Assembly (NCBI RefSeq): GCF_009720735.1
Contig: NZ_WNKU01000023.1
Span: 1 to 61,288, forward strand
Source of the DNA: Heliobacterium mobile
GTDB lineage: Bacteria > Bacillota > Desulfitobacteriia > Heliobacteriales > Heliobacteriaceae
DNA: 61,288 nt
Direction: 5' to 3'
The notes under the pieces were generated by a model. That model made no database searches, was not told where the DNA came from, and saw only the letters and a list, made by a program, of their open reading frames with translations. Made by a program: the position numbers and the translations under genes. Positions 1 to 8,350 of the stretch are shown one piece after another. The stretch's first letter is position 1. Each line of letters starts with the position of its first letter.

Positions 1-202
1 CGAATCAGAGGATGTTTTTCGCCTTTATCCCTGAAAAATCAAGGCTTTATGTCATTTTTCTTACTGCGAAACTTGAGTTACTTAAATAAAATTATATTTT
101 TATACGCCGCAATTTTACTTCTATTATCTCTAAAAACGGGCATCGGTCACTAACGAAATGATACATATAGGGATATACGACCTTATGCCAAGGAGGTTTT
201 CT

Positions 203-1057
203 ATGAAATTCCGAGTATCGGCGGTACAGTATCACCTGCATACCATTCGCTCCTTTGAAGAATTCGCTCAGCAAGTGGAGCATTATGTTAAAACGGCAGC
301 TGAATTTGAAGCCGATTTCGTCCTGTTTCCCGAATTTGTGACGACCCAGTTAATGTCTATGGGAGATAGCCGGGAGAACGCTCTGACGATTGGAGAACTG
401 CCTGCTTTTACGGAGGCTTATTGTTCCTTGTTTACCGGACTGGCCAAGCAAATGAGGATGCACATTATCGGTGGGACTCACGTTATTCAGGAAAAGGATC
501 GATTGTACAACGTGGCCCATCTGTTCTATCCTGACGGCAAAATCGCCCGGCAGCCGAAGATACACATTACGCCCACCGAAGTGAAGGAATGGAATATGGG
601 CGCTGGGAATGAAGTCAACGTCTTCGAAACGGAAAAAGGGACTATCGCCATATTGACCTGTTATGACATAGAGTTTCCCGAGATTGTCCGGATGGTGAGA
701 GCCAAAGGAGCCGATGTGATCTTCTGTCCCTCGTGTACCGATGACCGCCATGGATTCCATCGGGTCCGATATACGAGCCATGCCCGGACGATCGAAAATC
801 AGATCTTCGTGGTGACCACCGGAACGGTCGGTTCCTTGCCTACGGTTGATTTCATGCGGGCGAATTTCGGCCAAGCAGCTATTCTTACCCCCAATGATAT
901 CCCCTTTCCACCGAAAGGGATCTTAGCCGAGGGGGAACTCAACCAGGATATGATTGTGACGGCCGATCTGGATTTGGAACTGCTCTATCAGGTTCGGGAG
1001 CGGGGGGCTGTCACCACTTGGCGAGACCGGCGAACGGATCTGTATCCCGATTGGTAA
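203..1057 (+). CDS. Carbon-nitrogen hydrolase (nitrilase superfamily)
   Basis: A 284-residue cytoplasmic amidase or nitrilase-like enzyme that should hydrolyse a non-peptide C-N bond; the substrate is not predictable. The family's catalytic triad is visible: Glu44 in FPEFV, Lys119 in RQPKIHIT and Cys153 in LTCYDIEFPE. Length is normal for a single-domain family member. I chose ATG 203 because AAGGAGG lies 7 bases upstream; the open frame extends 15 codons further upstream, but without a ribosome binding site. It appears monocistronic and is followed by a hairpin terminator. Assignment to the superfamily is secure; the specific reaction is unknown. Confidence 0.9.
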   Translation: MKFRVSAVQYHLHTIRSFEEFAQQVEHYVKTAAEFEADFVLFPEFVTTQLMSMGDSRENALTIGELPAFTEAYCSLFTGLAKQMRMHIIGGTHVIQEKDRLYNVAHLFYPDGKIARQPKIHITPTEVKEWNMGAGNEVNVFETEKGTIAILTCYDIEFPEIVRMVRAKGADVIFCPSCTDDRHGFHRVRYTSHARTIENQIFVVTTGTVGSLPTVDFMRANFGQAAILTPNDIPFPPKGILAEGELNQDMIVTADLDLELLYQVRERGAVTTWRDRRTDLYPDW

Positions 1058-1086
1058 GAACACAAAATGAGTTGCCAACATAAAAA

Positions 1087-1119
1087 TGGGCTGCCCCTAA
1101 GATTGGGGAGCCCACTTTT
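1087..1119 (+). terminator. Rho-independent terminator after the C-N hydrolase
   Basis: A TGGGCTGCCCC arm and a GGGGAGCCCA arm, with one bulged G and a 7-base loop, are followed by CTTTT. It sits 30 bases after the hydrolase stop codon. Confidence 0.7.
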
Positions 1120-1307
1120 GCGTATATGACGTCGATGCGTTTTTTTGAGTTCTTAAAAAGGGCGTTCTTTAATAGGAAATGGATGCACTAGCTGTCGGGA
1201 ATATAGCATGATGTGTAATGTGATAAAAAGGTTTTTGTTATTCCTTCGCGAACATGTAACCTAAGTAAGGAGTCACCATTTCTGTTCGTTGGGTGGGGCG
1301 ATGAGGT

Positions 1308-1706
1308 ATGTCTTTTGGCGATAAAGAAAACTTGATAAGACTCAATCTAAAGTTTATGAGAGATATCGTGGAGGATTTGGAGCCGGCAGATGCAGTGAAC
1401 CTGCTGGAACAACTTATTTCCATCTATCTTCGGGAAACCCCAAAAAAATTGGATGCCATACAAGAGGCAATAGAACAAGAAGATGCAAAAGCGTTGCGCT
1501 CCAGCGCCCATAGTCTCAAATCAAGCAGTGCCATGTTAGGAGCCGTCACGGTGACCGAGTTGAGTTGGAAACTGGAATCACTGGGCCAGTCCGGTGAAGT
1601 AGCCGGGGTAAGAGAGATATATGGGATTCTAGAAAAAGAGTGTGAACAGGTCTATCAACAGCTTTGCACACTACAGACGGAGCAATTTTCTGTGCTTATC
1701 GGGTAA
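1308..1706 (+). CDS. HPt (histidine phosphotransfer) domain protein
   Basis: A 132-residue, mostly helical protein with the phosphotransfer signature SSAHSLKSSSAMLGA around residue 68. The His there is the expected phosphoacceptor, shuttling phosphate between receiver domains. It is the first gene of a three-gene module: the hybrid kinase starts about 50 bases downstream and a receiver-GGDEF protein follows. The neighbours supply an H1 kinase with two receivers, so this protein is the natural free phosphotransfer partner. The start ATG has GGTGGGG upstream at acceptable spacing. A partnership with the adjacent kinase is inferred from position, not shown. Confidence 0.85.
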   Translation: MSFGDKENLIRLNLKFMRDIVEDLEPADAVNLLEQLISIYLRETPKKLDAIQEAIEQEDAKALRSSAHSLKSSSAMLGAVTVTELSWKLESLGQSGEVAGVREIYGILEKECEQVYQQLCTLQTEQFSVLIG

Positions 1707-1757
1707 TACGAGCCGGAACTTAAAGTCGAAGTGAACGAAGGCGGGGGTGAGACCCAA

Positions 1758-4526
1758 ATGGCGCTGGATTCCGAAAAGTGGCATCATCGATTAGGAAGAA
1801 ACGAGCGATTGAATCGTCTAAAGACACAGCTTAACCTTTGGGGGATTCTCCTTGTCTTATTCCCAGCGATAGGATTTCTAGTGCTCTCCTCGTACGAAGA
1901 ATATCATCATGTCAGAAGTGATAAGTATCAACAGCTTTCGCATGTCATCATTCTACAGCGCGATGCTATCGACGAATGGTTTGATCAATGCCGTGGGGAA
2001 GTACAAACCTTGTCTCGCCTTAAAACCGTTCGAAGCGGAAGCCAGGAAGAGATATACGACACTTTTTATAGCTTCGTAGCAGGTCATTCGGATTTTAACG
2101 GATTTGCTTTTATCAACAAAGAGGGCTATAACGAGATAGACACAGGCGGTCGGGCAGGAGCCATCAACCTGTCCGACCGAGCCTATTTTCAAGAAGGGAA
2201 GAAGGGCAATTCATATATTTCCGATGTGTTGATTGGACGAAATACGGGGCGTCCGGTCATTATCGTTTCTGCGCCCGTTTACGATGAACATAACCAATTC
2301 AAAGGCATCGTCTTTGGTTCCGTCAGTTTGTCGGCGATTGAAAACGTGATGAAACGATATCAACCAGGGGAGACCGGTGAAACCTATTTGCTCAATGACC
2401 AAGGCGTCATGCTAACGGAGTCCCGATTTACATCTCATTTGATTGAGCAGGGAACCGTCGCGGATACGACACGGATGAGGTTAAAAGTCGATAGTGTTGC
2501 TTTTCAGAGCGCCAGTCGAGGTATATCGGGCGCATCTACATACATGAACTACGATGGAAAACAGGTTCTCGGTGCCTATGGGTGGATGCAGAGGCAGCGT
2601 TGGATTATCGTTGGGGAAATCACCGAAGCAGAGGTGTTCCAACCCTTCTATGATCGACAGCGCAAGCTGATCGCTTATTTGGTGCTGATTGTCATAGGCA
2701 CGATCCCATTGACCGTATATGTTTCCAACCGGATTCGGGAACCGATCGATCGACTCATTCACGGTTCTCGGCTCATGCAACAGAGAAAGTACAACCACCG
2801 GATTTATTTGCCTGAGCGCGGAGGTACCCCTTCGGAGTTACGAGAGCTCAGCCGTGCCTTTAATCATATGGCCGAGACGATTGACGGTCATGTAGAACAG
2901 TTGCGTTTGACCAACGATGCCTTAGAACAAGCCCGCGATGCGGCTTTGTCTGCGTCCAAGGCAAAGTCGGAGTTTTTGGCGAGTATGAGCCATGAAATCC
3001 GCACACCGATGAATGCCATATTAGGGATGACGGAAATTCTTTGGGAAACAAAGCTGACTTTGGAACAGAGAGAATATTTGCGGATTTGCCGTGCAGCCGG
3101 AGACACGCTCTTGACTCTGATTAACGATATTCTCGATCTCTCGAAGGTCGAAAGCGGTCATATACAACTGGAGAGCCTGGACTTTCATCTGTCTGAAATG
3201 GTGGAAAAGACAAGTGAAATCATGGCGGTACGGGCACACAAAAAAGGCTTGGAATTGGCCTGTTATCTATCTCCGGAAGTGCCTGCCTATGTCGTCGGTG
3301 ATCCAGAACGGCTGCAGCAGGTGTTGATCAATTTGATCGGCAACGCGATTAAATTTACGGAGCAGGGAGAGATCATCGTACGGATCGAGCGAGATCCGGA
3401 GAAGCCGGAAGAGAAAAGTGCCCTTCGTTTTAGCGTGTCTGACACGGGAATTGGCATCTCGACAGAAAAACTGGAGATCATCTTTGAACGATTCACCCAA
3501 GCCGATTCGTCGACGACTCGACGGTACGGGGGCACAGGACTTGGATTGACGATTTCTCGGCATTTTGTGGAAATGATGAACGGTAAAATATGGGTAGAGA
3601 GCATCCTCGGCCGGGGCAGCACATTCTACTTTACCGCACAATTTGGAGTTGCCGGACAAGAAGGTATTTTGTCGGAGACGCCGAAAACACATGGACACAC
3701 CTTGAAAGGACTTCGTGTACTCATCATCGATGACAACGAAACGAACCGAAGGATCCTTGTAGAAACCCTCAAGTCCTGGGAGGTTGTCGCTGTCGAAGCG
3801 ACAGGGGGAGAAGCGGGAATTGTAGAAATGAAGCGCTCGGCAGAACGAGGAGAACCCTACCAGTTGGTTTTACTCGATTGCCGGATGCCCGGCATGGACG
3901 GGTTCCAGGTGGCAGAACAGATCCAGCGAGAAACGGAGCTTCAAGGTTCTACGGTCTTGATGGTGACTTCCGATAACCGGCAAGGAGATATCCTACGGGC
4001 AAAGCAATTAGGTCTCGCCGCCTATTTAGTCAAGCCGGTCCGGCGGGCAGCCCTGTATGATACGTTAGCAAGAGTGGTCGGCATCAATAGCAGAGTTACG
4101 GAGCAGGACGTAGGTTCGATAAACGCAGGCGAAGTCAAAGAAGAACGGCCCCTACGTATTTTGCTGGTCGATGATGCCGAAGACAATTGCCTGCTTGTTC
4201 GCACTTATCTAAAAGATATGCCCTATCAGATCGATATCGCTGAGAACGGCAGCATCGCTGTGGAAAAATACAAAGAGGGCAACTATGATGTTGTGTTGAT
4301 GGATATGCTGATGCCTGTTATGGATGGGTACATCGCGACGGCGGAGATACGACGTTGGGAGAAAGAGATGGAACGGAAGGAAATACCGATTATCGCGCTC
4401 ACAGCCAATGCGATGCAAGAAGATGTCCGGCGCAGTCTCGACGCTGGTTGCAGCGCCCACTTAAGTAAGCCGATTCGGAAAAAAACCTTACTGGAAGCTA
4501 TCCGATGGTATACATCACATTCATAA
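1758..4526 (+). CDS. Membrane hybrid sensor histidine kinase with two receiver domains
   Basis: About 922 residues. In order: a short cytoplasmic N-terminus; TM1 (about residues 26-45, ILLVLFPAIGFLVLSS); an extracellular sensor of about 250 residues resembling dCache; TM2 (KLIAYLVLIVIGTIPLTVYV); HAMP; a coiled coil; HisKA with MSHEIRTPMNAIL (His412); HATPase with N box NAIKFTEQG, DTGIGI and GTGLGLTIS; receiver 1 (LLDCRMPGMDG); receiver 2 (LMDMLMPVMDG, Lys in SKPI). Both receivers keep the phosphoacceptor Asp. I preferred ATG 1758 because of GGGGGTGAG 7 bases upstream; GTG 1731 in the same frame is the alternative. It sits between the HPt gene and a diguanylate cyclase, so it probably heads a phosphorelay controlling c-di-GMP. 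The ligand is unknown. Confidence 0.9.
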   Translation: MALDSEKWHHRLGRNERLNRLKTQLNLWGILLVLFPAIGFLVLSSYEEYHHVRSDKYQQLSHVIILQRDAIDEWFDQCRGEVQTLSRLKTVRSGSQEEIYDTFYSFVAGHSDFNGFAFINKEGYNEIDTGGRAGAINLSDRAYFQEGKKGNSYISDVLIGRNTGRPVIIVSAPVYDEHNQFKGIVFGSVSLSAIENVMKRYQPGETGETYLLNDQGVMLTESRFTSHLIEQGTVADTTRMRLKVDSVAFQSASRGISGASTYMNYDGKQVLGAYGWMQRQRWIIVGEITEAEVFQPFYDRQRKLIAYLVLIVIGTIPLTVYVSNRIREPIDRLIHGSRLMQQRKYNHRIYLPERGGTPSELRELSRAFNHMAETIDGHVEQLRLTNDALEQARDAALSASKAKSEFLASMSHEIRTPMNAILGMTEILWETKLTLEQREYLRICRAAGDTLLTLINDILDLSKVESGHIQLESLDFHLSEMVEKTSEIMAVRAHKKGLELACYLSPEVPAYVVGDPERLQQVLINLIGNAIKFTEQGEIIVRIERDPEKPEEKSALRFSVSDTGIGISTEKLEIIFERFTQADSSTTRRYGGTGLGLTISRHFVEMMNGKIWVESILGRGSTFYFTAQFGVAGQEGILSETPKTHGHTLKGLRVLIIDDNETNRRILVETLKSWEVVAVEATGGEAGIVEMKRSAERGEPYQLVLLDCRMPGMDGFQVAEQIQRETELQGSTVLMVTSDNRQGDILRAKQLGLAAYLVKPVRRAALYDTLARVVGINSRVTEQDVGSINAGEVKEERPLRILLVDDAEDNCLLVRTYLKDMPYQIDIAENGSIAVEKYKEGNYDVVLMDMLMPVMDGYIATAEIRRWEKEMERKEIPIIALTANAMQEDVRRSLDAGCSAHLSKPIRKKTLLEAIRWYTSHS

Positions 4527-4562
4527 AGCGGCTGGGCTTGGATGATGAGGAAGGGAAAAAGG

Positions 4563-5531
4563 ATGCATATCTTAATCGTTGATGATGCCGAAGACGTCCG
4601 AATTTACTTGGATGCAATCCTGTCGAAAGCAGGCTATCAAGTAACGAATGTCGATTCGCCCCATAAAGCGCTTGCCCTGTTGGCAAATGGGGATGCCGAA
4701 GTGGACCTCGTTTTATTAGATGTGATGATGCCCGAGATGGACGGAATTGAGGTTTGCCGGATTATAAAGTCTCAAGAGGTTTCGGCGGATATTCCGGTGA
4801 TCATGGTCACAGCGCTGACGAACATGGATGAACTGGAACGGGCTTTTGCGGCAGGGGCGATGGACTACATCACAAAACCGATCAAAAGGGTGGAATTGCT
4901 CGCCCGAATTCGTTCCGCCTTAACCCTGAAAGAGGAGATGGATCGCCGGAAGGCGCGGGAAGAGGAATTATTGGAAGTGACCCGCAGTTTGCAGGAAGTG
5001 GTCAAAAAGCTAAAGACATTGTCTGCCCTGGACGGACTGACCGAATTGGCTAACCGGCGCAGGTTTGATGAATACATTCAGGCAGAATGGAAGCGGGCCG
5101 TCCGAAACCAAAGAGCTTTTTCCTTGATCATGGCGGACATCGACTTTTTCAAAGCCTATAACGATACCTACGGACATCTTGGCGGTGACGAGTGTTTGAA
5201 GATCATCGCTCGACTGCTGGAGTTCTTCGCTCGCAGGCCGGGCGATCTGGCTTGCCGCTATGGCGGGGAAGAGTTTGCGTTGATTTTACCGGAGACGGAC
5301 TGTGATGGGGCGCTTCAACTGGCCGAAGCCATTCGACTCGCCGTCGAAGAGAGGGGGATCCCCCATCAAGCGTCTTCGATCACCGATAAAGTGACCGTTA
5401 GCATGGGTGTGGTCACAGTAGTACCGAAACCGGGTGATTCGTTGGAAGCTTTTATAGACAGAACCGATCAGGCCCTCTATGAAGCGAAGCGGACCGGGAG
5501 AAACCGGGTGGAAAGTGTCTGTTTGTTGTAA
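4563..5531 (+). CDS. Response regulator with GGDEF diguanylate cyclase output
   Basis: About 322 residues. An N-terminal receiver domain (IVDDAED acidic pair, LLDVMMPEMDG phosphoacceptor near residue 53, Lys in TKPIKR) is joined by a helical linker to a GGDEF domain (DGLTELANRRRFDE to the end). The active site reads RYGGEEF and is therefore predicted to be catalytically competent, making c-di-GMP from two GTP. An RxxD inhibitory site (RPGD) lies five residues before GGEEF, so product feedback is expected. ATG 4563 has GAGGAAGGG 7 bases upstream; ATG 4542 is possible. Position after the hybrid kinase and HPt genes makes it the likely phosphorelay output. Confidence 0.9.
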   Translation: MHILIVDDAEDVRIYLDAILSKAGYQVTNVDSPHKALALLANGDAEVDLVLLDVMMPEMDGIEVCRIIKSQEVSADIPVIMVTALTNMDELERAFAAGAMDYITKPIKRVELLARIRSALTLKEEMDRRKAREEELLEVTRSLQEVVKKLKTLSALDGLTELANRRRFDEYIQAEWKRAVRNQRAFSLIMADIDFFKAYNDTYGHLGGDECLKIIARLLEFFARRPGDLACRYGGEEFALILPETDCDGALQLAEAIRLAVEERGIPHQASSITDKVTVSMGVVTVVPKPGDSLEAFIDRTDQALYEAKRTGRNRVESVCLL

Positions 5532-5571
5532 ATAGAATCTATGTGAGTCTGTCTATATCGACTATAGTGAT

Positions 5572-5600
5572 AATGCCGCTGTGGGAGTTACAGCGGCATT
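5572..5600 (+). terminator. Hairpin after the phosphorelay operon
   Basis: A perfect 11-bp stem (AATGCCGCTGT / ACAGCGGCATT) with a 7-base loop sits 40 bases after the GGDEF gene. The following T-tract is interrupted (TGCTTTGGTTTT), so termination strength is uncertain. Confidence 0.6.
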
Positions 5601-5790
5601 TGCTTTGGTTTTGGATGACGGCGGTCCTATCGGCCAGGATATTTTGTTTGTATAGCTGGAGAATCTGTTTTAATAAGACCCGTATTCTTTTTTCGTGTGC
5701 AGAAGCATGCCTTTTTGCTTTTTTCTGTAAGGGTGATAAGATAAGCATAAGTATGGAAAAGAGTTTAGGGGCTGACAAGGAGATAAAACG

Positions 5791-7791
5791 ATGAATACAC
5801 CATGGGAACTGTTACAATCCTTCCAACCGTTCATCCAGCAAATCTGGCAGAAAGCGCACTTTGAACATCCAACGGCAGTCCAGCGTCAGGCGGTCCCGGC
5901 GATTTTGGCCGGAAAAGATCTGATCGCCGAGTCACCGACGGGGACCGGAAAAACGCTGGCTTACCTTCTGCCCATTCTCACCCGGGTGAATCCGGAGTTG
6001 AAAAGTGTGCAAGCGGTCATCGTGGCGCCGACGCGGGAACTGGTGGCGCAGATTCAAGATGAAGTGAAGCGATGGACTGAGGGCAGCACTATCGCCTCGG
6101 TGGCACTCATCGGTGGTGCCGATATTCGCCGCCAGACGGAAAAGCTCAAAGAACGGCCCCAGATCATCGTCGGGACTCCAAATCGCATCGTGGAATTAAT
6201 CAAAGGCCGCAAACTGAAGATGCATGAAGTAAAAACGGTCGTGTTGGATGAGGCTGATCAACTGACCGATATGGGTTTCGCCGATGCTGTGCAGGACGTG
6301 ATCCGTGCGACCCTAAGGGACCGTCAGTTGCTGCTTTTTTCAGCTACTCTTCCCGAGCGGGTGACCGAGTGGGCAAAATCTGTGATGATCGACCCGGAAT
6401 TCATACGGGTCCAGCGGAACCAAGTGCCTACCGGTTCGGTTAAGCATCGTTACTATGTCTGTGAACGACGGGACAAGGCCGACTTGTTGCGTCAAATCGT
6501 GAAAGAGCGCGGGACCAAAGCGCTCGTGTTTATGAACAATACCGCCTTTTTAGAGCATATCCTCACACGCCTGCGAGAAAAAAATGTTCCCGCTGCAGCG
6601 CTGCAAGGAGAAGCGACGGCATCGGAGCGGGAACATATCTTAAAGAATTTCCGGGAAGGCCGGCTCACGGTACTCCTCGGCACGGATTTAGCCGCTCGAG
6701 GCTTGGATATTCCTGAGGTTACCCATGTAGTCCATTATGACCTTCCAGAGAGACTGACTTCGTTCATCCACCGAACCGGGCGGACGGGCCGGATGGGCGC
6801 CGCCGGGCAAGTCATCGCGTTAGTAACGCCTCCGGAGGAGGCACGCCTAAAGAAGTTCTATGGAGAAATGGCTGTAAAAGCAGAGCGAAAAACTGCACCA
6901 GCCCGGCAATTCACTGATAACAACAAAGGAAAACCAGCCGGTAAACCTGCGAGAAAGCTCACTGGAAAACTTTCCGGAAAACCGGGAGCGAGTTCCGTCG
7001 AGAACCGGTCAGAACATCCTTATGGTAAGCCGCAAGGGAAGCCAAACGAAAGACCGACAGGTAAATTTCAAGGCAAGCCCTTCGAGAAGCCCGATGGAGA
7101 ATTCCGAAGCAAGTCTTTCCAGAAGACAGAAGGTAAATTCCCAGGGAAGTCTTTCGAGAGATCGGAGCCGGGTTTTCGAGGTAAGTCCTACGATAAGCCT
7201 GAGGGTAGGTATCAGGGAAAACCCTTTGACAGGTCTGAGGATCGGAACCAAGTAAAATCGTTCAACAGGTCCGACGGTAGGAACCAAGGAAAGCCGTTCG
7301 ATAAGTCCGAAGGCAGAAATCAAGGAAAGCCGTACGATAAATCCGAAGGCAGGTATCAGGGAAAACCACAGGATAGGTCTGAAGGTAGCTATCCAGAGAA
7401 GTCTCAAGGTAGACCTGAAAGTAGATTCCAAGGCAAGTCATACGGAAGAGCGGAAGGTAAATTCCAAGGTACACCATTGAAAAAGTACGACGGTGATTTT
7501 CGAGGTAAGCCGGAAGAAAAAGCGCAGGAACGATTACAGGGGAAACCCTATGAAAGACCTCCTGAAAAGTTCCAAGGCAAGCCATACGAAAAGCCTCCCG
7601 GTAGATCACAAGGCAACGCCTTCGGAAAGCCCACCGGTAAATCACAAGGGAAACCATACGAGAAACTGGCCGGTAAACTTCAAGGCAAGCCATTCGAAGG
7701 ACCGCAGGGGAAACCGCAAGGAAAACCGGGTGGTAAGCCTGGGAAACCGACGCGGCCCGGAGGAAAACCGTTTAAGCCGAAAAGAGGATAG
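5791..7791 (+). CDS. DEAD-box RNA helicase with long 12-residue-repeat basic tail
   Basis: A 666-residue ATP-dependent RNA helicase. Residues 1 to about 370 form a standard core: Walker A SPTGTGKT, PTRELVAQ, DEAD in VLDEADQL, SAT in FSATLP, then domain 2 with DLAARGLDIPEV and HRTGRTGRMG. From about residue 426 to 654 the protein is about 19 imperfect copies of a 12-residue unit of the type xQGKPYDKSEGR (36 bp in DNA). This tail is basic, Gly/Lys/Pro-rich and probably disordered, and presumably binds RNA. Many bacterial DEAD-box proteins carry a basic tail, but so regular a period is unusual. It stands alone, with its own start context (AAGGAGATAAAACG before ATG). Confidence 0.92.
   Translation: MNTPWELLQSFQPFIQQIWQKAHFEHPTAVQRQAVPAILAGKDLIAESPTGTGKTLAYLLPILTRVNPELKSVQAVIVAPTRELVAQIQDEVKRWTEGSTIASVALIGGADIRRQTEKLKERPQIIVGTPNRIVELIKGRKLKMHEVKTVVLDEADQLTDMGFADAVQDVIRATLRDRQLLLFSATLPERVTEWAKSVMIDPEFIRVQRNQVPTGSVKHRYYVCERRDKADLLRQIVKERGTKALVFMNNTAFLEHILTRLREKNVPAAALQGEATASEREHILKNFREGRLTVLLGTDLAARGLDIPEVTHVVHYDLPERLTSFIHRTGRTGRMGAAGQVIALVTPPEEARLKKFYGEMAVKAERKTAPARQFTDNNKGKPAGKPARKLTGKLSGKPGASSVENRSEHPYGKPQGKPNERPTGKFQGKPFEKPDGEFRSKSFQKTEGKFPGKSFERSEPGFRGKSYDKPEGRYQGKPFDRSEDRNQVKSFNRSDGRNQGKPFDKSEGRNQGKPYDKSEGRYQGKPQDRSEGSYPEKSQGRPESRFQGKSYGRAEGKFQGTPLKKYDGDFRGKPEEKAQERLQGKPYERPPEKFQGKPYEKPPGRSQGNAFGKPTGKSQGKPYEKLAGKLQGKPFEGPQGKPQGKPGGKPGKPTRPGGKPFKPKRG
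7066..7755 (+). repeat. 36-bp tandem repeats inside the DEAD-box helicase gene
   Basis: About 19 degenerate tandem units of 36 bp, in frame, encode the 12-residue unit with invariant GK(P/S) and a following acidic-Gly-basic turn. The period holds without indels across the whole array, which is what selection on the reading frame would give. Unit number probably varies between strains by slippage. Confidence 0.85.
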
Positions 7792-7883
7792 TCATTAATT
7801 ATTGTAAGGACGCTCTACGAACTCACTTCGCTAACCTTTTGCAACTTATGCAAGGAGTCTTACACCAAGGAGTACCTGAGTCA

Positions 7884-8087
7884 ATGACGAAAGACGGAAA
7901 AAGCCGGAAAGACATCTCGCCCGGGCTGGAAGTGGAAATCGTTCTAAAGAAAGATCAATTGACAGGCAAAGGAACCCGCGGGGTCGTGAAAGACATCTTG
8001 ACTAAATCGCCTCATCATCCCCATGGGATCAAAGTTCGCCTTCAAGACGGGCATATCGGCCGGGTGCAAAGCATCGTCGAAGAGTAA
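7884..8087 (+). CDS. ywbE: YwbE-like protein (DUF2196)
   Basis: A small basic protein of 67 residues containing the family pattern PGLEVEIVLKKDQLTGKGT followed by VKDILTKSPHHPHGIKVRL and GRVQSI. The fold is a small beta barrel and the molecular function is unknown; a nucleic-acid-binding role has been suggested by its size and charge, but this is inference. I used ATG 7884, which has AAGGAG 13 bases upstream; an in-frame ATG at 7839 lacks a convincing site. It lies 90 bases downstream of the helicase gene and may be cotranscribed with it. Confidence 0.85.
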   Translation: MTKDGKSRKDISPGLEVEIVLKKDQLTGKGTRGVVKDILTKSPHHPHGIKVRLQDGHIGRVQSIVEE

Positions 8088-8166
8088 AAAAACGTAACAG
8101 TGGAACGATGGCGGCTCATCGAAGAGAAGGCAAGGTCTAGATTGGAAGAAGGTGACCGGTAAATCC

Positions 8167-8195
8167 TTGACAATGAGTTGCCGTAGTGATAAGAT
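8167..8195 (+). promoter_or_regulatory. Sigma-70-type promoter upstream of the UroD-family gene
   Basis: TTGACA (8167-8172), a 17-base spacer and TAAGAT (8190-8195). Transcription would start near 8202 and run through a leader with a terminator-like hairpin before the ATG at 8351. Confidence 0.7.
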
Positions 8196-8262
8196 TCGGA
8201 TAACATTCCTTAGGCATTTGATAGACGCTCTTAGCCGAGGAAAGTAAGCAACGAAAAACGAG

Positions 8263-8321
8263 TTGGCTGATCAGAAAGCTGAAGGCCAAGTTTACCCCGT
8301 TGGGGTGGACTTGGCTTTTTT
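8263..8321 (+). promoter_or_regulatory. Possible transcription attenuator (leader terminator) before the UroD-family gene
   Basis: The arm GCCAAGTTTACCCC (8285-8298) pairs with GGGGTGGACTTGGC (8302-8315) over 14 bp with two G-U pairs, followed by TTTTTT. Upstream, TTGGC (8263-8267) can pair instead with GCCAA at the foot of the terminator, so the two structures are mutually exclusive. It lies between a good promoter and the gene, about 30 bases before the ATG. It could also be the end of a short independent RNA. No known riboswitch class was recognised. Confidence 0.5.
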
Positions 8322-8350
8322 GTTTTGCTTAAGGAAAAGGAGGGTTTGTT

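Noticed and set aside
1120-1307. Search for a c-di-GMP riboswitch upstream of the HPt-kinase-GGDEF operon
   Set aside because: No GEMM-type conserved core could be found in this leader.
5543-5794. 83-residue plus-strand ORF rich in aromatic residues
   Set aside because: It spans the hairpin terminator after the GGDEF gene and the 5' region of the next gene, and has no ribosome binding site.
7066-7755. Regular 36-bp repeats considered as a CRISPR array
   Set aside because: Units are contiguous with no unique spacers, stay in the reading frame and encode a protein repeat; no cas genes are nearby.
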